Positions 52,116-60,352 of a stretch of 64,000 nucleotides of DNA are shown here, in pieces. Location of the stretch: contig NZ_PGEN01000001.1 in assembly GCF_002797435.1 (NCBI RefSeq), positions 3,036,501 to 3,100,500 of the forward strand, read 5' to 3'. The DNA comes from Sphingomonas koreensis. Lineage in GTDB: Bacteria; Pseudomonadota; Alphaproteobacteria; Sphingomonadales; Sphingomonadaceae. Below the pieces are notes generated by a model. The model had not been told where the DNA came from. It made no database searches and saw only the letters and a list, made by a program, of their open reading frames with translations. A program made the translations under genes and the position numbers. Position 1 is the first letter of the stretch; each line of letters starts with the position of its first letter.

Positions 52116-52383
52116 GGGTCCAAACTTAACTAGGACGTGGAGCATGATGGCGCTCTGCGGGTTCGTGGCGAGGAGTGGCGCCGAAGGCGGGCCGGTTGGC
52201 CCGTCGAGGGGCTGCGACGCGGCCACGGATCTGCAGAGCGCCACCCCGGAGGGGCAGGGCGCAAAAGCGCCCCGGACTGCGTTGGCCGCTCGTCAGGTAG
52301 GCACCGCTACCTGCTTTCGCGGCCGCCTTGCCGGGGAGCTTTTGCGCCTCTGTCATGCCCACGTCCTAGTTGAGTTTGGACCC
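52116..52383. mobile_element. 268-bp non-coding element with 25-bp terminal inverted repeats (MITE-like or structured RNA)
   Basis: The ends 52116-52140 (beginning GGGTCCAAACTT) and 52359-52383 (its complement) match at 24 of 25 positions, and the match continues about eight bases inward with one gap. Inside, more pairs occur: GGCGCTCTGC (52149) with GCAGAGCGCC (52233), GGGCGC/GCGCCC around AAAA (52257-52272), and CAGGTAG/CTACCTG (52294-52313). No transposase and no convincing reading frame are present, and no target duplication is visible. It fills most of the lacI-uxaA spacer. It fits a small non-autonomous transposable element, or else a gene for a folded RNA. Confidence 0.6.
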
Positions 52384-52434
52384 TCGTGCATAGCGTGCAT
52401 CCGGGGCCTAGCCAATCGGGCCGTGCTGGCGTAC

Positions 52435-52444
52435 TGACACCGGT
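52435..52444. promoter_or_regulatory. TGACACCGGT operator-like site, directly before uxaA
   Basis: The motif ends seven bases before the uxaA ATG at 52451. No Shine-Dalgarno sequence is present in that space, so a bound repressor would cover the start region itself, and the transcript may be nearly leaderless. Confidence 0.65.
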
Positions 52445-52450
52445 AGTCGT

Positions 52451-53926
52451 ATGATGAATCCTGCCGCTCTTCGAATCCACGGCGCCGATACCGTCGCCAC
52501 CGCGCTGCGCAATCTGGTGGCGGGGGAGGTAGTGCTTGGCGTCACCCTCAGCGACGCGATCCCGCGCGCGCACAAATTCGCGCTGGTCGCGCACGCGCCG
52601 GGCGATCCGGTGCTCAAATTCGGCTTCCCGATCGGGCGGGCGACCGCGGCGATCGCCCCGGGCGATCATGTCCATGTCCATAATGTCGCGACCGCGCTGG
52701 CGGGCGAGGCAGCCTATGGGGGCGGCGCCGGCGCCGAGCGCGCGCCGGCGGCGGCATCGGCCATCAAGTGGCGCGGCTATCCGCGCGCCGATGGCCGGGC
52801 GGGCACGCGCAACGAGATCTGGATACTGCCCACCGTCGGCTGCGTCGGCCGCACCGCACAGAAAATCGCGGTCAAGGCCGAAGCCCTGCTCCCCGCTGGC
52901 GTCGACGGCGTCCACGCCTTCGCTCACCCGTTCGGCTGCTCGCAATTGAGCGATGATCTCGACGGCACGCGCAACATCCTCTCCGCGCTCGCGCAGCATC
53001 CCAATGCCGGCGGCGTGCTCCTCGTCGGGCTCGGCTGCGAATCGAACCAGCTTTCGGCGCTGCTCGAAACCCTGCCAGAGGATGTGCGCATGCGCGTCCG
53101 CACCGTCGGCGCGCAATCCTCGCCTGACGAGATCGGCGAGGGGGTCGGGAAGGTGCTCGAGCTGGCGCAGCTCGCCGCGACCGCGCAGCGCGAAGAGATG
53201 GGCCTCGACCGGCTGGTGCTGGGGGTCAAATGCGGCGGGTCGGATGGCCTCTCCGGCCTCACCGCCAACCCGCTGGTCGGCATCATGGCCGATCGCATCA
53301 CCGACGCCGGCGGATCGGCGATCCTGACCGAGATTCCCGAGATCTTCGGCGCCGAGCAATTGCTGATGGCGCGCGCCGCCGATGCCGATACGTTCGATGC
53401 GATCGGCGCGCTGGTGAACCGCTTCAAACGCTACTTCATCGACCATGGCGAGCCGGTGTCGGAGAACCCGTCGCCCGGCAACATCGCGGGCGGCATCACC
53501 ACGCTGGAGGAGAAGAGCCTCGGCGCGGTGCAGAAGGGTGGTCAGGCAATCGTCACTGACGTGATCGACTATGGCGATCGCGTGAAGCGTACCGGGCTGA
53601 CCCTGCTCGAGGCGCCGGGCAACGACGCCGTCTCCTCGACCGCGCTGTCGGCCGCGGGGGCGACGGTGATCCTGTTCACGACCGGTCGGGGCACGCCCCT
53701 GGGCTTCCCCGCGCCGACGCTCAAGATCGCGTCCAACTCCGATCTCGCCGCGCGGAAACCGGGCTGGATCGACTTCGACGCCGGGCAGGTGCTGACCGAC
53801 GGCATGGACGTCGCCGCCGATGCCCTGCTCGCGCGTATCGCCGCGATCGCATCGGGCGAGGAAGCCGCCGCCGAACGCAATGGCGAGCGTGAAATTGCAA
53901 TCTGGAAGCGAGGCGTGACCCTGTGA
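52451..53926 (+). CDS. uxaA: altronate dehydratase
   Basis: A 491-residue protein containing both parts of UxaA: an N-terminal SAF-type domain (to about residue 80) and the large C-terminal domain beginning with GYPRADGRAGTRNEIWI, with the conserved FGCSQLSDD, GLGCESNQ and KCGGSDGLSG motifs (iron and catalytic region). It dehydrates altronate to KDG. ATG 52451 or the adjacent ATG 52454 is used; neither has a ribosome site. Its TGA overlaps the GTG of the next gene. Confidence 0.92.
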   Translation: MMNPAALRIHGADTVATALRNLVAGEVVLGVTLSDAIPRAHKFALVAHAPGDPVLKFGFPIGRATAAIAPGDHVHVHNVATALAGEAAYGGGAGAERAPAAASAIKWRGYPRADGRAGTRNEIWILPTVGCVGRTAQKIAVKAEALLPAGVDGVHAFAHPFGCSQLSDDLDGTRNILSALAQHPNAGGVLLVGLGCESNQLSALLETLPEDVRMRVRTVGAQSSPDEIGEGVGKVLELAQLAATAQREEMGLDRLVLGVKCGGSDGLSGLTANPLVGIMADRITDAGGSAILTEIPEIFGAEQLLMARAADADTFDAIGALVNRFKRYFIDHGEPVSENPSPGNIAGGITTLEEKSLGAVQKGGQAIVTDVIDYGDRVKRTGLTLLEAPGNDAVSSTALSAAGATVILFTTGRGTPLGFPAPTLKIASNSDLAARKPGWIDFDAGQVLTDGMDVAADALLARIAAIASGEEAAAERNGEREIAIWKRGVTL

Positions 53927-55362
53927 GCCGATTGACGCTGGAAACGCTGCGGGATGTGCCCGCGGCGATCGTGAAGCCTGCCTATGACCCCGCCACGGTC
54001 TCGACCGGCGTGGTCCATTTCGGGCCGGGCGCCTTCCACCGCGCGCATCAGGCGAGCTATTTCGATACCGTGCTGGCGAACGATCCGCGCTGGGGCATCG
54101 CCGCGGTCTCGCTGCGGTCGGGCGGCACGGTCGAGGCGTTGGCTGCGCAGGACGGGCTTTACACGCTGGCCGTGCTCGACCGCGAACCGTCGATGCGCGT
54201 GATCGGCGCGCACCGGACCTGGATCGGGCCGGGCGGCGGCGCGCAGGTTTCGGCGCTGCTGGCCAGGCCCGAGGTTCGCATCGTCACCTCGACCGTGACC
54301 GAGAAGGGCTATTGCCTCGCCGGCGACGGCACCCTCGACATGAGCCACCCGGATATCGTCGCGGACCTTCAGGGCGGCGAGCCCCGCAGCTTCGTCGGCT
54401 GGCTGGTCCAGGGTCTCGCGGCGCGGCGCGCGGCCGGTGCCGATCCCTTCATGGTGCTGTGCTGCGACAATCTCTCGGGCAATGGCGGCAAGCTGCGCGC
54501 GGCGACGATCGCGCTGGCGGCCGCACGCGACGCCGATCTGGCCAAGTGGATCGCCGATACCGCCGCCTTCCCCGACACGATGGTCGATTCGATCACGCCC
54601 GCCAGCGACGATGCGCTCTATGCCAGGGTCGCGGCGGAACTCGGCGTCGAAGACCGCGCGACGGTGCAGCGTGAGGCTTTCACTCAATGGGTGATCGGCC
54701 CCTACACGCTGGCGGACGGCCCGGATCTTGCCGGTGCGGGCGCGACGCTGACCAGCGATGTCGGCGGCTATGAGCGCGCCAAGCTGCGCATCCTCAATGG
54801 CCTGCATTCCAGCCTTGCCTATCTCGGCCTCGCCATGGGGCTGGAGACGGTGGCGGACGCGATGGGGCAGGCCCAGCTCGCAGCCTTTGCCGAGCGGCTG
54901 GCGCTGCAGGATATCGTCCCGGTGCTCGATCCGGTCGCGGGCCTCGATCACGCCGGATATACTCAGGCTGTGCTTGAGCGTTTCCGTAATCCCGCGATCC
55001 GGCATCTGCTCTCGCAGATCGCCTGGGATGGTTCGCAGAAGCTGCCCTATCGCCTGCTCGACACCACCGCTGCGGCGATCCGCGCGGGGCGGCCGGTCGA
55101 TCGCCTCGCGGTGCCGGTCGCGGCGTGGATGCACTTCGTCGCGCGCCGGGCCGCGGCGGGGGAGGCGATCACCGATCCGCTCGCCGCGCCGCTCGCCGAT
55201 GCTGCGGCTGGCGCCTCGCCCGCGCAACTCGTCGATCGGCTCTTCGCCTTCGAGGCGGTGTTCCGGCCCGAAATCGCCGGTCACGCCGCCTATCGTGCGG
55301 CAGTGACCGCCGGGGTCGAGGCCCTTGCCGAAGGGCGTGTCGAGGCGCTGCTGGCGCGTTGA
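53923..55362 (+). CDS. uxaB: mannitol dehydrogenase family oxidoreductase, tagaturonate/fructuronate reductase
   Basis: A 479-residue protein of the polyol-specific long-chain dehydrogenase family: VHFGPGAFHRAHQASYFD at the N-terminal nucleotide-binding fold, VSTVTEKGY-like TSTVTEKGYC, CCDNLSGNG, and KLRILNGLHSSLAYLG in the catalytic region. Both UxaB (tagaturonate reductase) and UxuB (fructuronate reductase) belong here. With uxaC and uxaA adjacent, and altronate the needed intermediate, tagaturonate reductase is favoured, though the sequence looks closer to the UxuB/MtlK branch. The GTG start overlaps the uxaA stop. Confidence 0.82.
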   Translation: MSRLTLETLRDVPAAIVKPAYDPATVSTGVVHFGPGAFHRAHQASYFDTVLANDPRWGIAAVSLRSGGTVEALAAQDGLYTLAVLDREPSMRVIGAHRTWIGPGGGAQVSALLARPEVRIVTSTVTEKGYCLAGDGTLDMSHPDIVADLQGGEPRSFVGWLVQGLAARRAAGADPFMVLCCDNLSGNGGKLRAATIALAAARDADLAKWIADTAAFPDTMVDSITPASDDALYARVAAELGVEDRATVQREAFTQWVIGPYTLADGPDLAGAGATLTSDVGGYERAKLRILNGLHSSLAYLGLAMGLETVADAMGQAQLAAFAERLALQDIVPVLDPVAGLDHAGYTQAVLERFRNPAIRHLLSQIAWDGSQKLPYRLLDTTAAAIRAGRPVDRLAVPVAAWMHFVARRAAAGEAITDPLAAPLADAAAGASPAQLVDRLFAFEAVFRPEIAGHAAYRAAVTAGVEALAEGRVEALLAR

Positions 55363-55378
55363 TTGCGGCTCTTGTCAA

Positions 55379-55388
55379 TGACACCGGT
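55379..55388. promoter_or_regulatory. TGACACCGGT operator-like site, before the hydratase/transporter genes
   Basis: Located in the 66-base gap after the uxaB-like gene and 41 bases before the next start. It suggests that the last two genes have their own repressed promoter in addition to read-through from uxaA. Confidence 0.6.
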
Positions 55389-55428
55389 TTCCACTACCCC
55401 GTCGCTTCGAGAACAGAGCGAGGGGTGG

Positions 55429-56220
55429 ATGAGTAGTTTGGACGCGATCGCGCAGGCCTTCGTCACGGCGCGCCGCACGGCAACGGGTTTGCCCGATTAT
55501 CCCGGTACCCCGCCCGAATCGCTGGACGATGCCTATGCGATCCAGGATCGCGCGCGGACGCTGAACGGCGGCCAGGTCGCCGGCTGGAAGGTCGGCAGGA
55601 TCAATCCGCCGCTCGATACCCAGCTCGGCACCAACCGACTTGCCGGTCCGATCTTTGCGGACAGCGTGCGCGACGGACGCGGCGAGAACCCGGCGATGCC
55701 CGTCTTCGCCGAAGGTTTCGCCGCGGGCGAAGCCGAATTCCTGCTGCGCATCGCCCGCGCCCCCGATCCAGCCAAGACCCGCTACACGATGGACGAAGCC
55801 GCCGATCTGATCGACGCGGTGCATGTCGGGATCGAGGTCGCGAGTTCGCCCTTTCCGGGGATCAACGCGTTCGGCCCGCTCGTCACCATTTCGGACTTCG
55901 GCAATAATTACGGGCTGGTGGTGGGCGATGCGATTCCGGACTGGCGCAGTCTCGACTTCATCGACTGGCCGGTGACCTTGCTGATCGACGGCGAGCAGGC
56001 GGGCGCGGCGACCGCGCGCGCAATGCTCGACGGGCCGGTCGGCGCGGCGCGCTTCCTGTTCGAATCGATGGCCGCACGCGGCGTTGCGCTCGAAGCGGGA
56101 CAGTGGATCTCGTCGGGTGCGGTAACCGGTGTACATGAAGTGCCCGTCGGTGCCACAGTGACGGCGACCTTCAACGGCATGCAGGTGAGCTGCTCGATCG
56201 AAGCGGCCAGACCCCGATAA
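55429..56220 (+). CDS. fumarylacetoacetate hydrolase-fold protein, 2-keto-4-pentenoate hydratase (MhpD) type
   Basis: About 263 residues of the MhpD-like branch of the FAH superfamily: YAIQDRARTLNGGQVAGWKVG, FAEGFAAGEAEFLLRIA with metal-binding acids, VHVGIEVASSPFP, and the C-terminal SSGAVTGVHEV. Such enzymes hydrate or decarboxylate 2-keto acids. ATG 55429 has GAGGGG upstream. Its own operator and its place between uxaB and the hexuronate transporter tie it to pectin use; a substrate such as a dehydrated keto-deoxy acid is possible, but none is established. Confidence 0.78.
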   Translation: MSSLDAIAQAFVTARRTATGLPDYPGTPPESLDDAYAIQDRARTLNGGQVAGWKVGRINPPLDTQLGTNRLAGPIFADSVRDGRGENPAMPVFAEGFAAGEAEFLLRIARAPDPAKTRYTMDEAADLIDAVHVGIEVASSPFPGINAFGPLVTISDFGNNYGLVVGDAIPDWRSLDFIDWPVTLLIDGEQAGAATARAMLDGPVGAARFLFESMAARGVALEAGQWISSGAVTGVHEVPVGATVTATFNGMQVSCSIEAARPR

Positions 56221-56225
56221 CCCGA

Positions 56226-56240
56226 CCCCGGTCACCGGGG
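56226..56240 (+). repeat. short inverted repeat before the transporter gene
   Basis: CCCCGGT and ACCGGGG flank a single C, 20 bases before the transporter start. It resembles the core ACCGGT of the operator but lacks TGTCA. It may be a weak hairpin or coincidence. Confidence 0.25.
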
Positions 56241-56260
56241 CGGTCAAAGGAGAAGACTGA

Positions 56261-57559
56261 ATGGACGCGAGCCAGGCTGAGGGTATCCGGACGGGTGCCG
56301 CCGCCAATGCGGGGCGCTACCGCTGGATGATCGTCGCGCTGCTGTTCGCGGCGACGGTCATCAACTATATCGACCGGCAGATGATCGGCGTGCTGAAGCC
56401 GACGCTGATGCAGGACCTCCACTGGTCTGAACGCGATTTCGCGGGCGTCATCATCTGGTTCCAGATCGCCTATGCGATCGGTTATATCGGCTTCGGCAAG
56501 TTCGTGGACATGGTCGGCGCGCGCGTCGGCTATGCGGTCGCCTTCGTCATCTGGCAGCTCGCGCATATCGCGCATGGCGGCGCCTATTCGATGACCCAGT
56601 TCGCGATGGCCCGCTTCGGCCTCGGCATCGGCGAATCGGGCAACTTCCCGGCGGGCATCAAGGCGGTGACCGAATGGTTCCCGGCCAAGGAGCGCGCCTT
56701 CGCGATCGGCGTGTTCAACGCCGGCGCCAATATCGGCGCGGTGATCACCCCGCTGGTGGTGCCGCTGATGGTGATCGCCTGGGGCTGGCGCATGGCGTTC
56801 GTCGTCACCGGGGTGATCAGCTTCGTCTGGCTGATCGCCTGGTGGGCGATGTACCGCAGCCCGCGCCAGCACCCCAAGGTCAGCGAGGGCGAGCTCGCCT
56901 GGATCGAGCAGGACCCGGCCGATCCGGTCAAGCCGATCGGCTACGCCACCGTGCTGACCCGCAAGGAGACCTGGGCCTATTCGCTCGGCAAGTTCTTCAT
57001 CGACCCGATCTGGTGGTTCTTCCTCTTCTGGCTGCCGGGCTATCTGTTCAAGCAATATGACTTGAACCTCCTCACCTTCGGCATCCCGCTCGCGGCGATC
57101 TACCTGATTTCCGACGTCGGCAGCGTGTTCGGCGGCTGGATGTCGTCGAAGCTGATGAAGGCGGGCAAGTCGGCCAATTATGCGCGCAAGCTGACGATGT
57201 TCGTCTGCGCCTGCCTCGTCCTGCCGGTGGTGTTCGCCGAATCGATCACCAGCGTGTGGGTGGCGGTGCTGGTGATCGGCGTCGCGACCGCCGGGCACCA
57301 GGCGTTCTCGGCCAACCTCTATGCGCTCCCGTCCGACCTGTTCCCGCGCGGCGCGGTCGGCTCGGTGGTCGGCATCGGCGGCACGGTCGGTGCGGTCGGC
57401 GGCATCCTGATGGCCTTCTATGCCGGCGAGATCCTCGATCGCCTCGGCGTCTACTGGCCGCTCTTCTGGGTCGCGGGCAGCGCCTATTTCGTCGCGCTGC
57501 TGGTCGTCCACCTGCTCTCGCCCCGGCTCGAGCCGGTGAAAGTCGACGAAACCGCTTGA
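56261..57559 (+). CDS. exuT: MFS hexuronate transporter (ExuT-like)
   Basis: A 432-residue major-facilitator protein with twelve membrane segments. The ACS-family signature is seen: VINYIDRQMIGVLKPTL in helix 1, FGKFVDMVGARVG between helices 2 and 3, and RFGLGIGESGNFPAGIKAVTEWFP in helices 4-5, all typical of ExuT and related hexuronate carriers. It would bring galacturonate into the cytoplasm. The ribosome site AAGGAGA precedes the ATG. It ends the uxaA operon. Confidence 0.88.
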   Translation: MDASQAEGIRTGAAANAGRYRWMIVALLFAATVINYIDRQMIGVLKPTLMQDLHWSERDFAGVIIWFQIAYAIGYIGFGKFVDMVGARVGYAVAFVIWQLAHIAHGGAYSMTQFAMARFGLGIGESGNFPAGIKAVTEWFPAKERAFAIGVFNAGANIGAVITPLVVPLMVIAWGWRMAFVVTGVISFVWLIAWWAMYRSPRQHPKVSEGELAWIEQDPADPVKPIGYATVLTRKETWAYSLGKFFIDPIWWFFLFWLPGYLFKQYDLNLLTFGIPLAAIYLISDVGSVFGGWMSSKLMKAGKSANYARKLTMFVCACLVLPVVFAESITSVWVAVLVIGVATAGHQAFSANLYALPSDLFPRGAVGSVVGIGGTVGAVGGILMAFYAGEILDRLGVYWPLFWVAGSAYFVALLVVHLLSPRLEPVKVDETA

Positions 57560-57585
57560 TATTATCTGTCCGTAGTCCCGCTTTG

Positions 57586-57617
57586 GGCGCAATGAAGCAA
57601 TGCTCTCATTGCGCCCG
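57586..57617 (+). promoter_or_regulatory. 11-bp perfect inverted repeat between exuT and the MarR gene
   Basis: GGGCGCAATGA (57586-57596) and TCATTGCGCCC (57607-57617) are exact complements around a 10-base centre. No T-run follows. It ends 27 bases before the MarR start, so it may be the autoregulatory operator, or a transcript-end hairpin for the exuT operon. Confidence 0.5.
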
Positions 57618-57644
57618 CCGCTGGAACGAGGCAATCACTGTCCT

Positions 57645-58097
57645 ATGACGGCAACACTCAAGCTCGACGCGTTCCTTCCCTACCGCCTTTCGGTGGCATC
57701 CAACCGGGTGTCGGGTGCCATTGCGGGCGCCTATCAGGCACTGTTCGGCCTGCGCATTCCCGAATGGCGCCTGATCACCGTGCTTGCCGAATTCGGGGCG
57801 ATGAGCCAGCAGGCGCTGTGCGGCCGCACCCAGATGGACAAGGTGACGGTCAGCCGCGCCGCCATCTCGCTCTACGAACGCGGCCTCGTCACCCGCACCC
57901 CCAATCCCGACGACCAGCGTTCGCATCTGCTCGAGCTCAGCATCGACGGCTGGGCGCTCTACCGCCAGGTCGCGCCCAAGGCGCTCGAGCTCGAACGCCG
58001 CATCTTCGAAAGCCTGTCCGACGCCGAGCAGGGCCAGCTGCGCAACATGCTCGAGCGGGTGGAGAATGTGGCCGCGGCGATCGGCACCGGGGGTTGA
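57645..58097 (+). CDS. MarR family transcriptional regulator
   Basis: About 150 residues with a MarR winged helix: IPEWRLITVLAEFGAMSQQALCGRTQMDKVTVSRAAISLYERGLVTR, and the wing NPDDQRSHLLELS. ATG at 57645 is preferred over a TTG-type upstream start inside the inverted repeat. It lies between the uronate operon and malate synthase G. The target may be either, or itself through the palindrome upstream. Confidence 0.85.
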   Translation: MTATLKLDAFLPYRLSVASNRVSGAIAGAYQALFGLRIPEWRLITVLAEFGAMSQQALCGRTQMDKVTVSRAAISLYERGLVTRTPNPDDQRSHLLELSIDGWALYRQVAPKALELERRIFESLSDAEQGQLRNMLERVENVAAAIGTGG

Positions 58098-58172
58098 TCG
58101 CCACCGGGTCACTCGTCTAATCGGGCACTCCCTCCCCAGGGCCGGATTGAGATTACCCAGGAGGAGTTTCGC

Positions 58173-60275
58173 ATGACCGCTTATGTGACGCGCGCCGGAT
58201 TGTCGGTGGCGGAGCCGCTTGCCCGCTTCGTCGAGGAGCGCGTGCTGCCCGGCCCGGGCATCGATGCGGACGTGTTCTGGAGCGGAGCGGCGGCGATCTT
58301 CGCCCGCTTCGCGCCGCGCAACCGCGCGCTGCTCGATACGCGCGATTCGCTTCAGGCGCAGATCGATGCCTGGTGCGCCGAAGACCCCGCACGTGCTGCC
58401 GATCCCGCGGCGCAGGAGGCCTTCCTGCGCGGCATCGGCTATCTGGTCGACCAGCCCGGCGCCTTCACCGTCACCACCGCCGATGTCGATGCGGAGATCG
58501 CGACGATGGCTGGGCCGCAGCTCGTCGTGCCCGCGCTCAACGCGCGCTTCGTCCTCAACGCGGCCAATGCCCGGTGGGGCAGCCTCTACGACGCCTTTTA
58601 CGGCACCGATGCTCTGCCCGGCGCGGCCAGAGCGGGTGGTTACGATGCGGAGCGCGGCGCGCAGGTGATCGCGGCGGCCAAGGCATTTCTCGACGAAGCC
58701 GTGCCGCTCGCGGGCATGAAATGGGTGGACTTTGCCGGTGGCGATCTGCCGCTCGCCGATCCGGGGCAGCTCGTCGGCACGCGCGGCGATTCGCTGCTGT
58801 TCCGCCACAACGGTCTGCACATCGAAGTGGTGATCGACCGCGACTCGACGATCGGCCGCACCGATCCGGCGGGGATCGCCGATGTGCTGCTCGAAGCGGC
58901 ACTGACTACGATCGTCGATCTCGAGGATTCGATCGCGGCGGTGGATGCGGACGACAAGGTCGCCGCCTATTCCAACTGGCTCGGCCTGATGCGCGGCGAT
59001 CTGGTCGAGACGTTCGACAAGGGCGGCAAGACGCTGACCCGGCGGCTGGCGGAAGACCGCGTCTATCAGCGCCCGTTCGCCAGCGACCTCGTGCTGCCCG
59101 GCCGGTCGCTGCTCTTCGTCCGCAATGTCGGGCATCTGATGACCAACCCGGCCGTGCTGATCGATGGCGATGAGGCGCCCGAGGGCATCCTCGACGCGAT
59201 CGTCACCTCCACCATCGCGCTCCACGACCTCAAGGGGCTGGGGACGCACCGCAACAGCCGCACCGGCAGCGTCTATATCGTCAAGCCGAAGATGCACGGC
59301 CCGGACGAGGCCGCCTTCACCAACGACCTGTTCGACGCGGTCGAGGATCTGCTGGGTCTCGATCGCCACACGATCAAGGTCGGGGTGATGGACGAGGAGC
59401 GGCGCACCTCTGCCAACCTCGCCGCGTGCATCCATGCGGTGAAGGGACGCATCGCCTTCATCAACACCGGCTTCCTCGATCGCACCGGCGACGAGATCCA
59501 CAGCTCGATGCGCGCCGGCCCGATGATCCCCAAGGCGGAGATGAAGGCGTCGAGCTGGATCAAGGCCTATGAGGACCGCAACGTGCGCATCGGCCTGGCG
59601 CACGGCCTGTCCGGCAGGGCCCAGATCGGCAAGGGCATGTGGGCCGCCCCCGATCGCATGGCCGAGATGCTCGAGGTCAAGGTCGGCCATCCGCAAAGCG
59701 GCGCCAACACCGCCTGGGTGCCCTCGCCGACCGCGGCGACGCTGCACGCGATGCACTATCACACGGTCGATGTCTTCGCCCGCCAGCGCGAGATTGCCGG
59801 CGAAACCGTACCCGGGCTCGCGCCGCTGCTGACCATTCCCGTCGCTGCACCGGGCCGCAACTGGACCCCGGAAGACGTCGCGCGCGAGCTCGACAACAAC
59901 GCCCAGGGCATCCTCGGCTATGTCGTGCGCTGGATCGATCAGGGCGTCGGCTGCTCCAAGGTGCCCGACATCAACGACATCGGCCTGATGGAGGATCGCG
60001 CGACGCTGCGGATCAGCTCGCAGCACATGGCCAACTGGCTGCTTCACGGCGTCGCGACTGCCGCGGATGTCGATGCCGCGCTCGTGCGGATGGCCGCAAA
60101 GGTCGATGCGCAGAACGCCGGCGACCCGCTCTACCGCCCGATGGCGGGGAACGAAGCCGCCAGTCTCGCCTTCCAGGCGGCGCGCGCGCTGGTGTTCGAC
60201 GGCGTCGCCCAGCCCAACGGCTATACCGAGCCTTTGCTGCACAGGTTCCGGGCGGAGGCGAAGGCGCGGGGCTGA
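58173..60275 (+). CDS. glcB: malate synthase G
   Basis: A 700-residue protein, close to the 720 or so of bacterial MSG. It condenses glyoxylate with acetyl-CoA to malate in the glyoxylate cycle. Family segments are clear: [42 protein letters not shown] (metal Asp/Glu region), [35 protein letters not shown] and [19 protein letters not shown] strong ribosome site AGGAGGAG precedes the ATG. It follows the MarR gene by 75 bases. No isocitrate lyase gene is nearby. Confidence 0.95.
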   Translation: MTAYVTRAGLSVAEPLARFVEERVLPGPGIDADVFWSGAAAIFARFAPRNRALLDTRDSLQAQIDAWCAEDPARAADPAAQEAFLRGIGYLVDQPGAFTVTTADVDAEIATMAGPQLVVPALNARFVLNAANARWGSLYDAFYGTDALPGAARAGGYDAERGAQVIAAAKAFLDEAVPLAGMKWVDFAGGDLPLADPGQLVGTRGDSLLFRHNGLHIEVVIDRDSTIGRTDPAGIADVLLEAALTTIVDLEDSIAAVDADDKVAAYSNWLGLMRGDLVETFDKGGKTLTRRLAEDRVYQRPFASDLVLPGRSLLFVRNVGHLMTNPAVLIDGDEAPEGILDAIVTSTIALHDLKGLGTHRNSRTGSVYIVKPKMHGPDEAAFTNDLFDAVEDLLGLDRHTIKVGVMDEERRTSANLAACIHAVKGRIAFINTGFLDRTGDEIHSSMRAGPMIPKAEMKASSWIKAYEDRNVRIGLAHGLSGRAQIGKGMWAAPDRMAEMLEVKVGHPQSGANTAWVPSPTAATLHAMHYHTVDVFARQREIAGETVPGLAPLLTIPVAAPGRNWTPEDVARELDNNAQGILGYVVRWIDQGVGCSKVPDINDIGLMEDRATLRISSQHMANWLLHGVATAADVDAALVRMAAKVDAQNAGDPLYRPMAGNEAASLAFQAARALVFDGVAQPNGYTEPLLHRFRAEAKARG

Positions 60276-60352
60276 AAATGGCTCGTTCCGGCGCTTGAAC
60301 CTTCCCCCGGCTCGCTCGTTGGGTTAGCGAGTGGGCAAGGATCGCGATCCCA

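Noticed and set aside
52126..52437. Short frames on both strands inside the inverted-repeat element
   Set aside because: They follow the palindromic structure, have no ribosome site and no protein-like composition; the segment is better read as non-coding.
56124..56133. ACCGGTGTAC near the end of the hydratase gene as a sixth operator
   Set aside because: Two of ten positions differ and it is inside coding sequence 128 bases from exuT; not distinguishable from chance.
57606..60242. 878-codon minus-strand frame
   Set aside because: Antisense to malate synthase G and the MarR gene; composition typical of a codon-position shadow.
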